In this document: piece after piece, positions 1 to 6,965 of the stretch | Position numbering within the stretch: position 1 is the first letter of the stretch | Layout of the letters: each line of letters starts with the position of its first letter | Translations under genes and position numbers: made by a program | Notes under the pieces: model-generated | Told to the model about the DNA's origin: nothing | Seen by the model: only the letters and a program-made list of their open reading frames with translations | Database searches by the model: none | Source: Chloroflexota bacterium | Lineage (GTDB): Bacteria; Chloroflexota; UBA6077; JACCZL01 | Assembly: GCA_020850535.1 (NCBI GenBank) | Contig: JADZEM010000061.1 | Coordinates: 1 to 34,044 of the forward strand | Direction: 5' to 3' | Length of the DNA: 34,044 nt

Positions 1-152
1 CCCCGCCTACACGCATTCAGTCGCTCCGCGACGGACGCCGGGAACAGCGTCGTCCGGTGAGACCGGGGCGTCGCGCAGCGACTGCAGGAGCGTAGGCGGG
101 GCTTTCAAGCCCCGACGCGGCGGCACGACGCGCTCAACATGCGATTGCCCTG
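1..152 (+). mobile_element. MITE-like palindromic element, copy 1 (left end cut off by the window)
   Basis: This stretch matches the complete element at 26821-27039 from its inner hairpin to its right terminal repeat. Shared parts are the inner arm ending in GCGTAGGCGGGGCTTTCAAG, the GTCGCGCAGCGACTGCA block, and the right terminus AACATGCGATTGCCCTG ending at 152. The left terminal repeat lies outside the window. It has no coding capacity. The middle, about 35-90, is almost identical to copy 3 (33881-34044, opposite orientation) and differs from copy 2, so copies 1 and 3 belong to one subgroup. The outer end reads GCCCTG followed by C, which suggests that the conserved terminus is CAGGGC. Confidence 0.8.
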
Positions 153-189
153 CTCCACTTCGTTCGTGCCTCGCCGCGGTCAGGATGAC
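153..189. repeat. Partial copy of the GTCATCCC/GGGATGAC repeat family
   Basis: This resembles the right arm of the full repeat at 31049-31158: a CTCCACTTCGTTCGTGCCTCG-like arm ending in GGTCAGGATGAC at 179-189. Only one arm is present, and it directly abuts the end of the MITE-like element. The element may have inserted into or next to an older repeat and cut it. No gene is visible in 1-204. Confidence 0.6.
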
Positions 190-204
190 GTGGGCGAGAA
201 GCCG

Positions 205-1392
205 TTACACCGCTCCAGACTCGTGGAGTTTCGCGATCTCGGCTGACGAGTAGCCAAGCTCACCCAGCACCTCGTCGGTGTGCTCGCCGAGCATCGGGGG
301 CGGCAGGCGGATCTCGGCCGGGGTCTCCGACAACTGCCAGGGGAAGCCCGTGACGCTGATCGTGCCGGCCTTCGGGTGCTCCACCGTCCGACGCAGGTTC
401 AGGTGCTCCGTCTGGGGATCGGCGAAGACGTCCGTGAGCGTGTAGACCGGGCCGCACGGCACATCGACCTTCTCCAGGATCGCCACGACCTCCGCCACCG
501 TCAGCGACCCGAGGCGCGCCTCGATGGCGGCGATCAGCGGCTCACGGTTGCCAACGCGGTCGCGGTTGAGGGTGAAGCGCGCATCGTCGAGCAGCGATTC
601 CAGCCCCAGCGCTTTACAGAACGCCTGCCACATCCGCTCGTTGCCGCAGGCCACGTTGACGAAGCCGTCTGACGCCGAGAACGTCTCGTACGGGGCGATG
701 CTCGGATGGCGGTTGCCAGCGAGGCCCGGCGCGTTGCCGGTGGCGAAGAAGCGGCCAGCCTGGAACGTCAGCAGGGCCACCTGCCCGCCCAGCATCGAGG
801 CGTCGATCCACTGGCCCACGCCCGTCTTCTCGCGGACGAACAGGGCGCTGCTGATAGCGAACGCCGCGAACATGCCTGCGCCGATGTCGGCAATCGGGAT
901 GCCGAACTTGGTTGGCTGGCCTCCTGGCTGGCCGGTCAGACTCATCGCCCCGCCCATGCCCTGCAAGACCTGGTCGAAAGCTGGCTGGTTGGCGCGCGGT
1001 CCGGTCTGCCCGAATCCGGAGATCGAGCAGAAGATCAGGCGCGGGTTGAGCCCCTTCGCCTGCTCGTAGCCAAAGCCGAAGCGGTCCATCAGACCGGGAC
1101 GGAAGTTCTCGACCAGCACATCGGACTGCTCGATCAGCTTCCGAACGATCTCGCGGCCCTCGGGCTGCTTCAGATCGACGGTGACGCTGCGCTTATTGCG
1201 GCTGATGCTCATGAAGTAGGTGCTCTCGCCCTCGATGAAGGGCGGTCCCCAGCCGCGCGCCTCGTCGCCAGTGCCCGGCATCTCCACCTTGATCACGTCG
1301 GCGCCCATGTCGCCGAGCATCAGCGTGCAGTACGGCCCGGCCAGGGCGCGAGTCAGGTCCAGAACGCGAATGCCAGCGAGTGGTCCGGGCAT
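205..1392 (-). CDS. CaiB/BaiF-type (family III) CoA-transferase
   Basis: Family III enzymes move CoA between carboxylic acids through an aspartyl-CoA thioester; the substrate here cannot be told from sequence. Numbered from the upstream ATG at 1404, the protein shows the N-terminal signature GIRVLDLTRALAGP (11-24), the GADVIKVE nucleotide/CoA-binding stretch (34-41), ENFRPG (99-104) and the catalytic-Asp motif PIADIGAG with Asp173. The total of about 395 residues is normal for the family. I start at the ATG at 1390-1392 because GGAG lies 6 nt upstream; the ATG at 1404 has no comparable ribosome site and adds only MECS. The gene stands alone, divergent from udg across about 220 bp. No dehydrogenase or ligase neighbour hints at a substrate. 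Identification is secure at family level only. Confidence 0.93.
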   Translation of the reverse strand: MPGPLAGIRVLDLTRALAGPYCTLMLGDMGADVIKVEMPGTGDEARGWGPPFIEGESTYFMSISRNKRSVTVDLKQPEGREIVRKLIEQSDVLVENFRPGLMDRFGFGYEQAKGLNPRLIFCSISGFGQTGPRANQPAFDQVLQGMGGAMSLTGQPGGQPTKFGIPIADIGAGMFAAFAISSALFVREKTGVGQWIDASMLGGQVALLTFQAGRFFATGNAPGLAGNRHPSIAPYETFSASDGFVNVACGNERMWQAFCKALGLESLLDDARFTLNRDRVGNREPLIAAIEARLGSLTVAEVVAILEKVDVPCGPVYTLTDVFADPQTEHLNLRRTVEHPKAGTISVTGFPWQLSETPAEIRLPPPMLGEHTDEVLGELGYSSAEIAKLHESGAV

Positions 1393-1611
1393 CGAGCACT
1401 CCATCGTGCCTGTATCAGCAGAAGGATACGGGCAAAGATTGTGTCAGGCCCGTGGCTCGAAGGCGATGGCTGCCGAGGCGGGCCGAGGGAAGCACGGTTC
1501 GTGCGGCGCCAGCGAGAGGATACGTGGATGTGATGGTCCGGTCAATTCGGAACCGCCCAGACCGGTGGTAGCATCCAGACAGAACCGCGGCTGACCGGGC
1601 CAGGAGGGGAC

Positions 1612-2277
1612 ATGTCAGAGGAACTGACCGTGATCGCTCAGGAAGTCCGCTCCTGCACGAACTGTCGCCTGCACGAGGGCACCCGCAACGGCGTCCCGGG
1701 CGAAGGCAACCCGAACGCCGAGATCCTCTTCGTGGGCGAGGGGCCGGGCTTCCACGAGGACGCCCAGGGCCGACCGTTCGTCGGACCGGCCGGCAAACTG
1801 CTTAACGAGATGCTGGAGCGGGCCGGCCTCTCGCGAGACGATGTGTACATAACCAACGTTGTTAAACATCGACCGCCCGGCAATCGTGACCCGATGCCGG
1901 ACGAGATCGAAGCGTGTCACGGCTATCTCGAACGGCAGATCGCCGAGATCAAGCCGGTCTTGATCGTGACGCTGGGACGGTTCTCGATGGCAACGTTCTT
2001 CGGGCCACAGGCGCGGATCACCCAGATGCACGGTCGGCTGCGGCCCTGGCGCGACATCGCGGCCTACGCCTGCTTCCACCCGGCCGCTGCGCTGCGCCAG
2101 CCGAAGTACCGTGAAGGACTCGAAGAGGATTTTGACAAGCTGCCGCGCGCGCTGGAGGCGGCCCGCAAGCGCGCCCGCGAACAGGCCGAGGCCCGAGCCG
2201 CCGGAACGACCGGTGCAACGGCCCCCGGCGGGACCGATCCGACGCAGTCGGGGCCGTCCCAGATGACGCTGTTCTAG
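1612..2277 (+). CDS. Type-4 (Fe-S) uracil-DNA glycosylase with a C-terminal clamp-binding-like tail
   Basis: This enzyme removes uracil from DNA as the first step of base excision repair. Family-4 marks are the four cluster cysteines C15, C18, C102 and C154, which fit the [4Fe-4S] spacing. Motif A is GEGPGFHEDAQGRPFVG (42-58), and the second active-site motif is HPAA from H156. Residues about 175-221 form a charged, then Gly/Thr/Pro-rich, probably disordered tail ending in QMTLF. QMTLF fits the QxxL(F) beta-clamp-binding pattern; a clamp contact is inference. The start is set by AGGAGGGG just upstream of the ATG. The stop lies 2 bp before the ftsK GTG, so the two are probably cotranscribed. 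It has been annotated in some genomes as a SPO1 DNA polymerase-related protein; the cysteines support glycosylase here. Confidence 0.93.
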   Translation: MSEELTVIAQEVRSCTNCRLHEGTRNGVPGEGNPNAEILFVGEGPGFHEDAQGRPFVGPAGKLLNEMLERAGLSRDDVYITNVVKHRPPGNRDPMPDEIEACHGYLERQIAEIKPVLIVTLGRFSMATFFGPQARITQMHGRLRPWRDIAAYACFHPAAALRQPKYREGLEEDFDKLPRALEAARKRAREQAEARAAGTTGATAPGGTDPTQSGPSQMTLF

Positions 2278-2279
2278 CC

Positions 2280-4523
2280 GTGGCGACTGCACGACGCGCC
2301 CGGCCGGCTGCCACGACGACCCGCCGCAAGACCCCGTCCGCGCCAAGAGGCCCGAGCCTGCTCTCGCGCGCGCTCACGGCGCTCGGGCAGAACCGCCGGC
2401 TGCTGACCGATATCGCTGCCGTATTGAGCATCGTCCTCGGCTGCATCAGCGCGCTGGCCATCGCGTTCCCGTCAGGCTGGATGACCACGCCGCTGGAGCA
2501 CTGGCTCACCTTTGCGCTGGGCGGCACAGCCTTCCTGACGCCGATCTGGCTGGTGGTTCTCGGTGTGATGCGCCTCGCGGCCAGTTTCCGTGGCGAGAAC
2601 AGCCGCCCGACGGTCCGCGTCCTCGGCGCGCTGCTGATCTCGCTGGCGCTGCCGGCCATCGTCCACCTCGTCCCCAGTGGCGAGGTCGAGCCGGCCGCCC
2701 GGGCGTTCGAGCTGCGGGCCGGCGGCGGCGCGTTCGGCTACTTTCTCTCGGATGGGCTGACCGATGCGCTCGGGCTGCCGGCCGCCATCGTGCTGCTGCT
2801 CGGGGCGATGGCGCTCGGCGCTCTCCTGCTGTTCGACCTGACCCTTCTGGAGGTCGGCGTCTGGCTCGGCATCGGCGCGACGCTGCTGGCCCGCCTGACC
2901 TGGCAAGGCATCAGCCAGGTTCGCGCCAAACTGGCCGAGCCGCGGCTGAAGGTGACTATCGCCGGCAGTCAGCAGCAGGCTCGTCCGCTGGCCGGCGCGA
3001 TCAAGCAGGTGGTTCGCAAGGCTCGCCCGGCGCCGCGCCCTCGCGAGGAGGAGCCGGCCGCCGTCCAGGCCGAGCTGGAGCTGCAGCCGTCGGTCCCTGG
3101 CCGGCCGGGCGCGCAGGTGTGGCGGCTGCCAAACGTGACGATCTTCCGCTCGGCCCCGGTGGTCGAGCAGAGCCAGACTGACGTACGCGCCCAGGCCAGA
3201 GTGATCGAGGAGACGCTGGCGAGCTTCAACGTGCAGGCCCGTGTCATCGAGGTCAGCACCGGACCGACGGTCACCCAGTTCGGGCTGGAGCCGTCGCCGG
3301 GCGTGGCCGTCAACAAGATCCTGGCCCGTCAGCACGATCTCTCGCTGCGGCTCGGGGCGACCGCGTTGCGGATGGAGGCCCCGGTGCCGGGGCGGCGCGT
3401 CGTCGGCATCGAGGTGCCGAACCGCACCGGCCAGACCGTCAGCCTGCGTGAGCTGTTCGAGTCCGATCGGTGGGCGAAGCCGAAGTCGAAGCTGCGGCTG
3501 GCGCTCGGGCGCGACGTGAGCGGCGAGGCCGTCGTCGGCGATCTCGCCAAGATGCCGCACCTGCTGATCGCGGGGGCGACCGGCAGCGGCAAGTCGGTCT
3601 GCATCAACACCATCGTCGCCTCGCTGATCTACCAGTCCACGCCAGACGACCTCCAGTTCATCATGGTCGACCCGAAGATGGTCGAGCTGGTCGGCTTCAA
3701 CGGGATTCCGCACCTGAGGATGCCCGTCGTCACCGACATGGAGAAGGTCGTCGGCGTCCTGAAGTGGGTCGTCAAAGAGATGGAGCGGCGCTACGGGCTG
3801 CTGGCGGCCCGTTCGGCCCGCAACATCGAGGCGTACAACAAGGCCGTGGCCGAGATCCCGAACGAGAAGAAGATGCCGTTCCTGGTCGTCGTCATCGACG
3901 AGCTGGCCGACATGATGATGATCGCCGGGGACGAGGTCGAGCGGCTGATCTGCCGGCTGGCCCAGCTTGCCCGCGCCGCTGGCATCCACCTCGTCGTGGC
4001 GACGCAGCGGCCGTCGGTGGATGTCATCACCGGCCTGATCAAGGCCAACATCCCGACCCGCATCTCGTTCGCCGTCAGCTCGCACATCGACTCGCGCACG
4101 ATCCTCGATTCGGCCGGTGCGGAGAAGCTGCTCGGGCGCGGCGACATGCTCTACTTGCCGCAGGATGCCAGCAAGCCGGTTCGGCTCCAGGGCGCGTTCG
4201 TCTCGGACGAGGAGATGAAGACGCTGGTGGACTTCTGGACGAAGCTCGGGCAGCCTGCCTACACCGACGACGACATCCGCGAGGTCGATCAGCTCAACAT
4301 CAAGGACGATGAGGATGGCGACGATCTCTACGAGAAGGCGGTCGGCGTGGCGATCCAGTACCGAAAGGTGTCGGCGTCGCTGCTCCAGCGTCGGCTCGGA
4401 ATCGGGTATCCGCGCGCGGCGCGGATGGTCGATCTGCTGGAAGAGCGCGGCGTGATCGGACCGTCCGAGGACGGCCGCTCGCGGGAGCTGCTCGAACAGC
4501 ACGAGCCGCTCGGCGTCGAGTGA
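2280..4523 (+). CDS. ftsK: DNA translocase FtsK/SpoIIIE
   Basis: This is a hexameric ATP-driven DNA pump that clears chromosome termini from the division septum. The N-terminus is basic. Four or five hydrophobic segments lie between about residues 40 and 210. A linker, about 225-300, leads to the motor: Walker A GATGSGKS at 432-439 and Walker B VVVIDELAD with D540/E541. The C-terminal winged-helix gamma domain (about 675-740, with ASLLQRRLGIGYPRAARM) would recognise orientation sequences. At 747 residues it is SpoIIIE-sized, with a short linker compared with E. coli FtsK. The start is GTG, 2 bp after udg. Its stop overlaps the next gene's GTG by 4 bp (GTGA), so translation is likely coupled to the glycosyltransferase genes downstream. 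Confidence 0.97.
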   Translation: MATARRARPAATTTRRKTPSAPRGPSLLSRALTALGQNRRLLTDIAAVLSIVLGCISALAIAFPSGWMTTPLEHWLTFALGGTAFLTPIWLVVLGVMRLAASFRGENSRPTVRVLGALLISLALPAIVHLVPSGEVEPAARAFELRAGGGAFGYFLSDGLTDALGLPAAIVLLLGAMALGALLLFDLTLLEVGVWLGIGATLLARLTWQGISQVRAKLAEPRLKVTIAGSQQQARPLAGAIKQVVRKARPAPRPREEEPAAVQAELELQPSVPGRPGAQVWRLPNVTIFRSAPVVEQSQTDVRAQARVIEETLASFNVQARVIEVSTGPTVTQFGLEPSPGVAVNKILARQHDLSLRLGATALRMEAPVPGRRVVGIEVPNRTGQTVSLRELFESDRWAKPKSKLRLALGRDVSGEAVVGDLAKMPHLLIAGATGSGKSVCINTIVASLIYQSTPDDLQFIMVDPKMVELVGFNGIPHLRMPVVTDMEKVVGVLKWVVKEMERRYGLLAARSARNIEAYNKAVAEIPNEKKMPFLVVVIDELADMMMIAGDEVERLICRLAQLARAAGIHLVVATQRPSVDVITGLIKANIPTRISFAVSSHIDSRTILDSAGAEKLLGRGDMLYLPQDASKPVRLQGAFVSDEEMKTLVDFWTKLGQPAYTDDDIREVDQLNIKDDEDGDDLYEKAVGVAIQYRKVSASLLQRRLGIGYPRAARMVDLLEERGVIGPSEDGRSRELLEQHEPLGVE

Positions 4524-6058
4524 CCGCACCGTACAGGGCAGGACGGCACCCGACTGCCACCACTGCGGATCTGGTTGACGACGATCTGACTGGCCCGCTG
4601 ACGGTTCTCGCCGTCGTCGGCGGGCTGATCTGGGCGGCAGCGGTCGGTCTGCTGGTCTTCTACCTGCTGGTCTACGTCGCCCACACGACGAATCTGGCTC
4701 GCTATCCGTACGACCTCGACCAGGGCGAGGGGTACGACCTGAACAGTGGGCTGGCGCTGGCTCGCGGCCTACCGATCTACACCGACAACAGCCGGTACCC
4801 GTACTACTCGTCCAACTACCCGCCGGTCTTCTCGGCCATCCTGTCGGCCATCGTGCAGCAGACCGGGCCGACGCTGGCGGCGGGCAGGCTGCTCTCGGCG
4901 ACGGCCGCCCTGCTGACGGCGCTGCTGATCGGCGCGGTCGTGTATGCGCGCAAGCAGGTCGGGCTGGCGGCGCTGACGGCCGGCCTGCTGTACCTCGGCT
5001 CGGTCTACGTCTTCCACACGACGCCGCTGGCCCGCGTCAACGCGCTGGCCGTCCTGTTTGGGTTGGCCGGCGTCGCGTGTTGCCTGGGGCGCGGGTGGCG
5101 CTGGGGAGCAGCGGCGGCCGTCTGCTTCCTGCTGGCCCTCTACACCAAGCAGACGACCATCGACGCGGTGGCGGCTGGCCTGCTGGCGCTGGCGCTCCGC
5201 GACCTGCGACTTGGCGTGGCCGTTGGAGCGGTCGTCGGCGTCGTCGGCGGCGTCCTGCTGCTGCTGCTGAACGCGGCGACCGATGGCGGCTTCTGGGTCA
5301 ACGTGGTTGTCGGCAACGTCAACCCGTTCGACGCAAAGCAGGCCGTTGACTACTACCTGAACTTCTTGCATCTCCACCTGATCGTGGTCGGGCTGGCCGC
5401 GCTGGAGGTCTTCCGAGCGGTTCGCACCCGGCAGCCTGGACCGCTCGAGCTGTACTGGATCTTCTCGATGCTCCTGGCAATCAGCGTGGGGAAGTGGGGC
5501 GCGGGGGAGTCCTACTTTCTGGCCCCTATCGCGGCCTCGGCGGTCCTGGCCGGGCAGACATTCGCCCGACTGCAACGGAACATCCCGTACGACGACCTGG
5601 CGATCTTCGCCGGCGGGGCCATGTTGCTCATCCAGGCCATCCTGCTGTCGCACGGGCCGCTCTACCGTCTCGGCCCGTCGTTCACCGATGGTGGAGCGCA
5701 GGCCTCCGTGCTGAGCCGCTGGCCCGGCGAGCCAGAGCTTCGGGCCGCCAGCGACCTCGTGCAGAAGCTGCGCGAGGCCGACGGTCCGGTCCTGCTCGAA
5801 GACCCGAGCTACGGGATCGCGGCCGGCAAGGAGGTCGTCGGCAACGCCACGCACCTCCGCAACGTCTATCAGGCTGGCCGCTGGTCGCCCGATGGCCTCG
5901 TGGCCGACCTCCGCGAGCGCCGATTCTCATGGGTCGTCCTGAACGCCGAGCTGTACCCCGAGCCGGTCCTCGCGGCCATCGGGCGATACTACTACCTGTA
6001 CGAAACGTATGAGATCAACGGCACGACCCAGCAACTGTTCGCCCCTGGGGACGAGTAG
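4520..6058 (+). CDS. GT-C fold multi-pass membrane glycosyltransferase-like protein (GT39-like)
   Basis: This 512-residue protein has about ten hydrophobic segments, the first at about 28-52. The first extracytoplasmic loop carries an acidic motif, YDLDQGEGYDLN (about 63-74), like the Asp/Glu catalytic loop of GT-C enzymes that use polyprenyl-phosphate sugars. A conserved-looking SNYPP follows at about 97. The C-terminal about 110 residues (after about 400) are soluble and probably extracytoplasmic. GT-C enzymes of this type move sugars from lipid carriers onto envelope acceptors; donor and acceptor are unknown here. The GTG start overlaps the ftsK stop. A dolichol-phosphate-mannose-synthase-like GT2, which could make the lipid-linked donor, follows. 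The family is likely; the exact activity is not established. Confidence 0.8.
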   Translation: MTAPYRAGRHPTATTADLVDDDLTGPLTVLAVVGGLIWAAAVGLLVFYLLVYVAHTTNLARYPYDLDQGEGYDLNSGLALARGLPIYTDNSRYPYYSSNYPPVFSAILSAIVQQTGPTLAAGRLLSATAALLTALLIGAVVYARKQVGLAALTAGLLYLGSVYVFHTTPLARVNALAVLFGLAGVACCLGRGWRWGAAAAVCFLLALYTKQTTIDAVAAGLLALALRDLRLGVAVGAVVGVVGGVLLLLLNAATDGGFWVNVVVGNVNPFDAKQAVDYYLNFLHLHLIVVGLAALEVFRAVRTRQPGPLELYWIFSMLLAISVGKWGAGESYFLAPIAASAVLAGQTFARLQRNIPYDDLAIFAGGAMLLIQAILLSHGPLYRLGPSFTDGGAQASVLSRWPGEPELRAASDLVQKLREADGPVLLEDPSYGIAAGKEVVGNATHLRNVYQAGRWSPDGLVADLRERRFSWVVLNAELYPEPVLAAIGRYYYLYETYEINGTTQQLFAPGDE

Positions 6059-6124
6059 CGTGCTACCATTCGGCGGCCCCGGAGCCAGTCAGCAGCCGGC
6101 GAGTACGGCGAGTGGAGCGGTCTC

Positions 6125-6820
6125 CTGAAGCTCTCGATCATCATCCCCTGCTACAACGAGCGCACCACCGTCGTGACCCTGCTCGATCAGGTCCGCGCCG
6201 TCGACATCGGCGACATCGAGAAGGAGATCGTCATCGTCGACGACTTCTCGACGGACGGCACGCGGGACATCCTCAAAGAGCAGGCCGCCACGCGCGGCGA
6301 CCTGAAGCTGCACTTCCTGCCCCGAAACCAGGGCAAGGGCGCGGCCTGCCGCGAGGGACTCAAGCACGCGACCGGCGACATCCTGCTGATCCAGGATGCC
6401 GACCTTGAGTACGACCCCGCCGACTACCCGGTGCTGCTCCGACCGATCCTGGCTGGCCGCGCGAAAGCCGTCTACGGCTCGCGCTTCCTGGGCGAGCACA
6501 AGGCGATGTACTTCTGGCACGCCGTGGGCAATCAACTGCTGACGCTGATCACCAACGTCCTGTTCGACACCACCTTGACCGACATGGAGACCTGCTACAA
6601 GGTCTTCACCAAGGACATCGGCGACCGCCTGGTGCTGAAGTCGAATCGCTGGGGCTTCGATCCGGAGATCACAGCGAAGATCATGCGGATGGGCCATCGC
6701 ATCTACGAGGTGCCGATCTCCTACACGGGCCGCGAGCACTGGGAAGGCAAGAAGATCGTGGCGTGGCGGGACGGTCCGCGCGTCCTGCTGACCCTGCTGC
6801 GCTACCGCTTCTTCAGCTAG
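6125..6820 (+). CDS. Family 2 glycosyltransferase, DPM1-like polyprenyl-phosphate sugar synthase
   Basis: The GT-A domain shows LSIIIPCYNE at the very N-terminus, VDDFSTDGT, and the metal-binding QDADLEYDP with D91/D93. A C-terminal RWGFDPEITAKI ... GREHWEGKKI block is typical of dolichyl/undecaprenyl-phosphate mannose (or glucose) synthases. There are no C-terminal membrane helices, so it is the soluble, DPM1-like class. Start: no in-frame ATG, GTG or TTG lies between the upstream stop (6056) and the conserved motif. CTG at 6125, with GGAG 8 nt upstream, keeps the whole motif. The first ordinary start, GTG at 6173, would delete the nucleotide-binding strand. It probably supplies the lipid-linked sugar used by the flanking GT-C and YfhO proteins, which is inference from order and family. 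Confidence 0.88.
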   Translation: MKLSIIIPCYNERTTVVTLLDQVRAVDIGDIEKEIVIVDDFSTDGTRDILKEQAATRGDLKLHFLPRNQGKGAACREGLKHATGDILLIQDADLEYDPADYPVLLRPILAGRAKAVYGSRFLGEHKAMYFWHAVGNQLLTLITNVLFDTTLTDMETCYKVFTKDIGDRLVLKSNRWGFDPEITAKIMRMGHRIYEVPISYTGREHWEGKKIVAWRDGPRVLLTLLRYRFFS

Positions 6821-6849
6821 CGCGGCCCCGGTTCGAACGAGAAGGCCAT

Positions 6850-6965
6850 GTCATCCCGACCGAAGCGAGGCACGAGCCGAGTGGAGGGTTCTTCCAGGGG
6901 CGTGCGGCGCCATGACGGGGAAGATCCCTCGACTGCACTCGCAGGCTCGTTCCGCTCGGGATGAC
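6850..6965 (-). repeat. Full copy of an inverted-repeat element (GTCATCCC...GGGATGAC)
   Basis: This is an imperfect palindrome of about 116 bp starting GTCATCCCGACCGAAGCGAG and ending GCTCGGGATGAC. Inner complementary blocks are GGGTTCTTCC and GGAAGATCCCTC. Its reverse complement aligns along its length with 31049-31158. It is non-coding; any ORF across it is spurious. The element fills most of the gap between the GT2 gene and the yfhO-like gene, and its last bases contain the ATG used as that gene's start. The RNA could fold into a long hairpin across the intergenic space. Confidence 0.85.

Noticed and set aside
2472-4529. 685-residue open frame on the minus strand under ftsK
   Set aside because: It is antisense to a complete ftsK with Walker motifs, and its composition (many Arg, His, Asp, Gln) is typical of a high-GC shadow frame.
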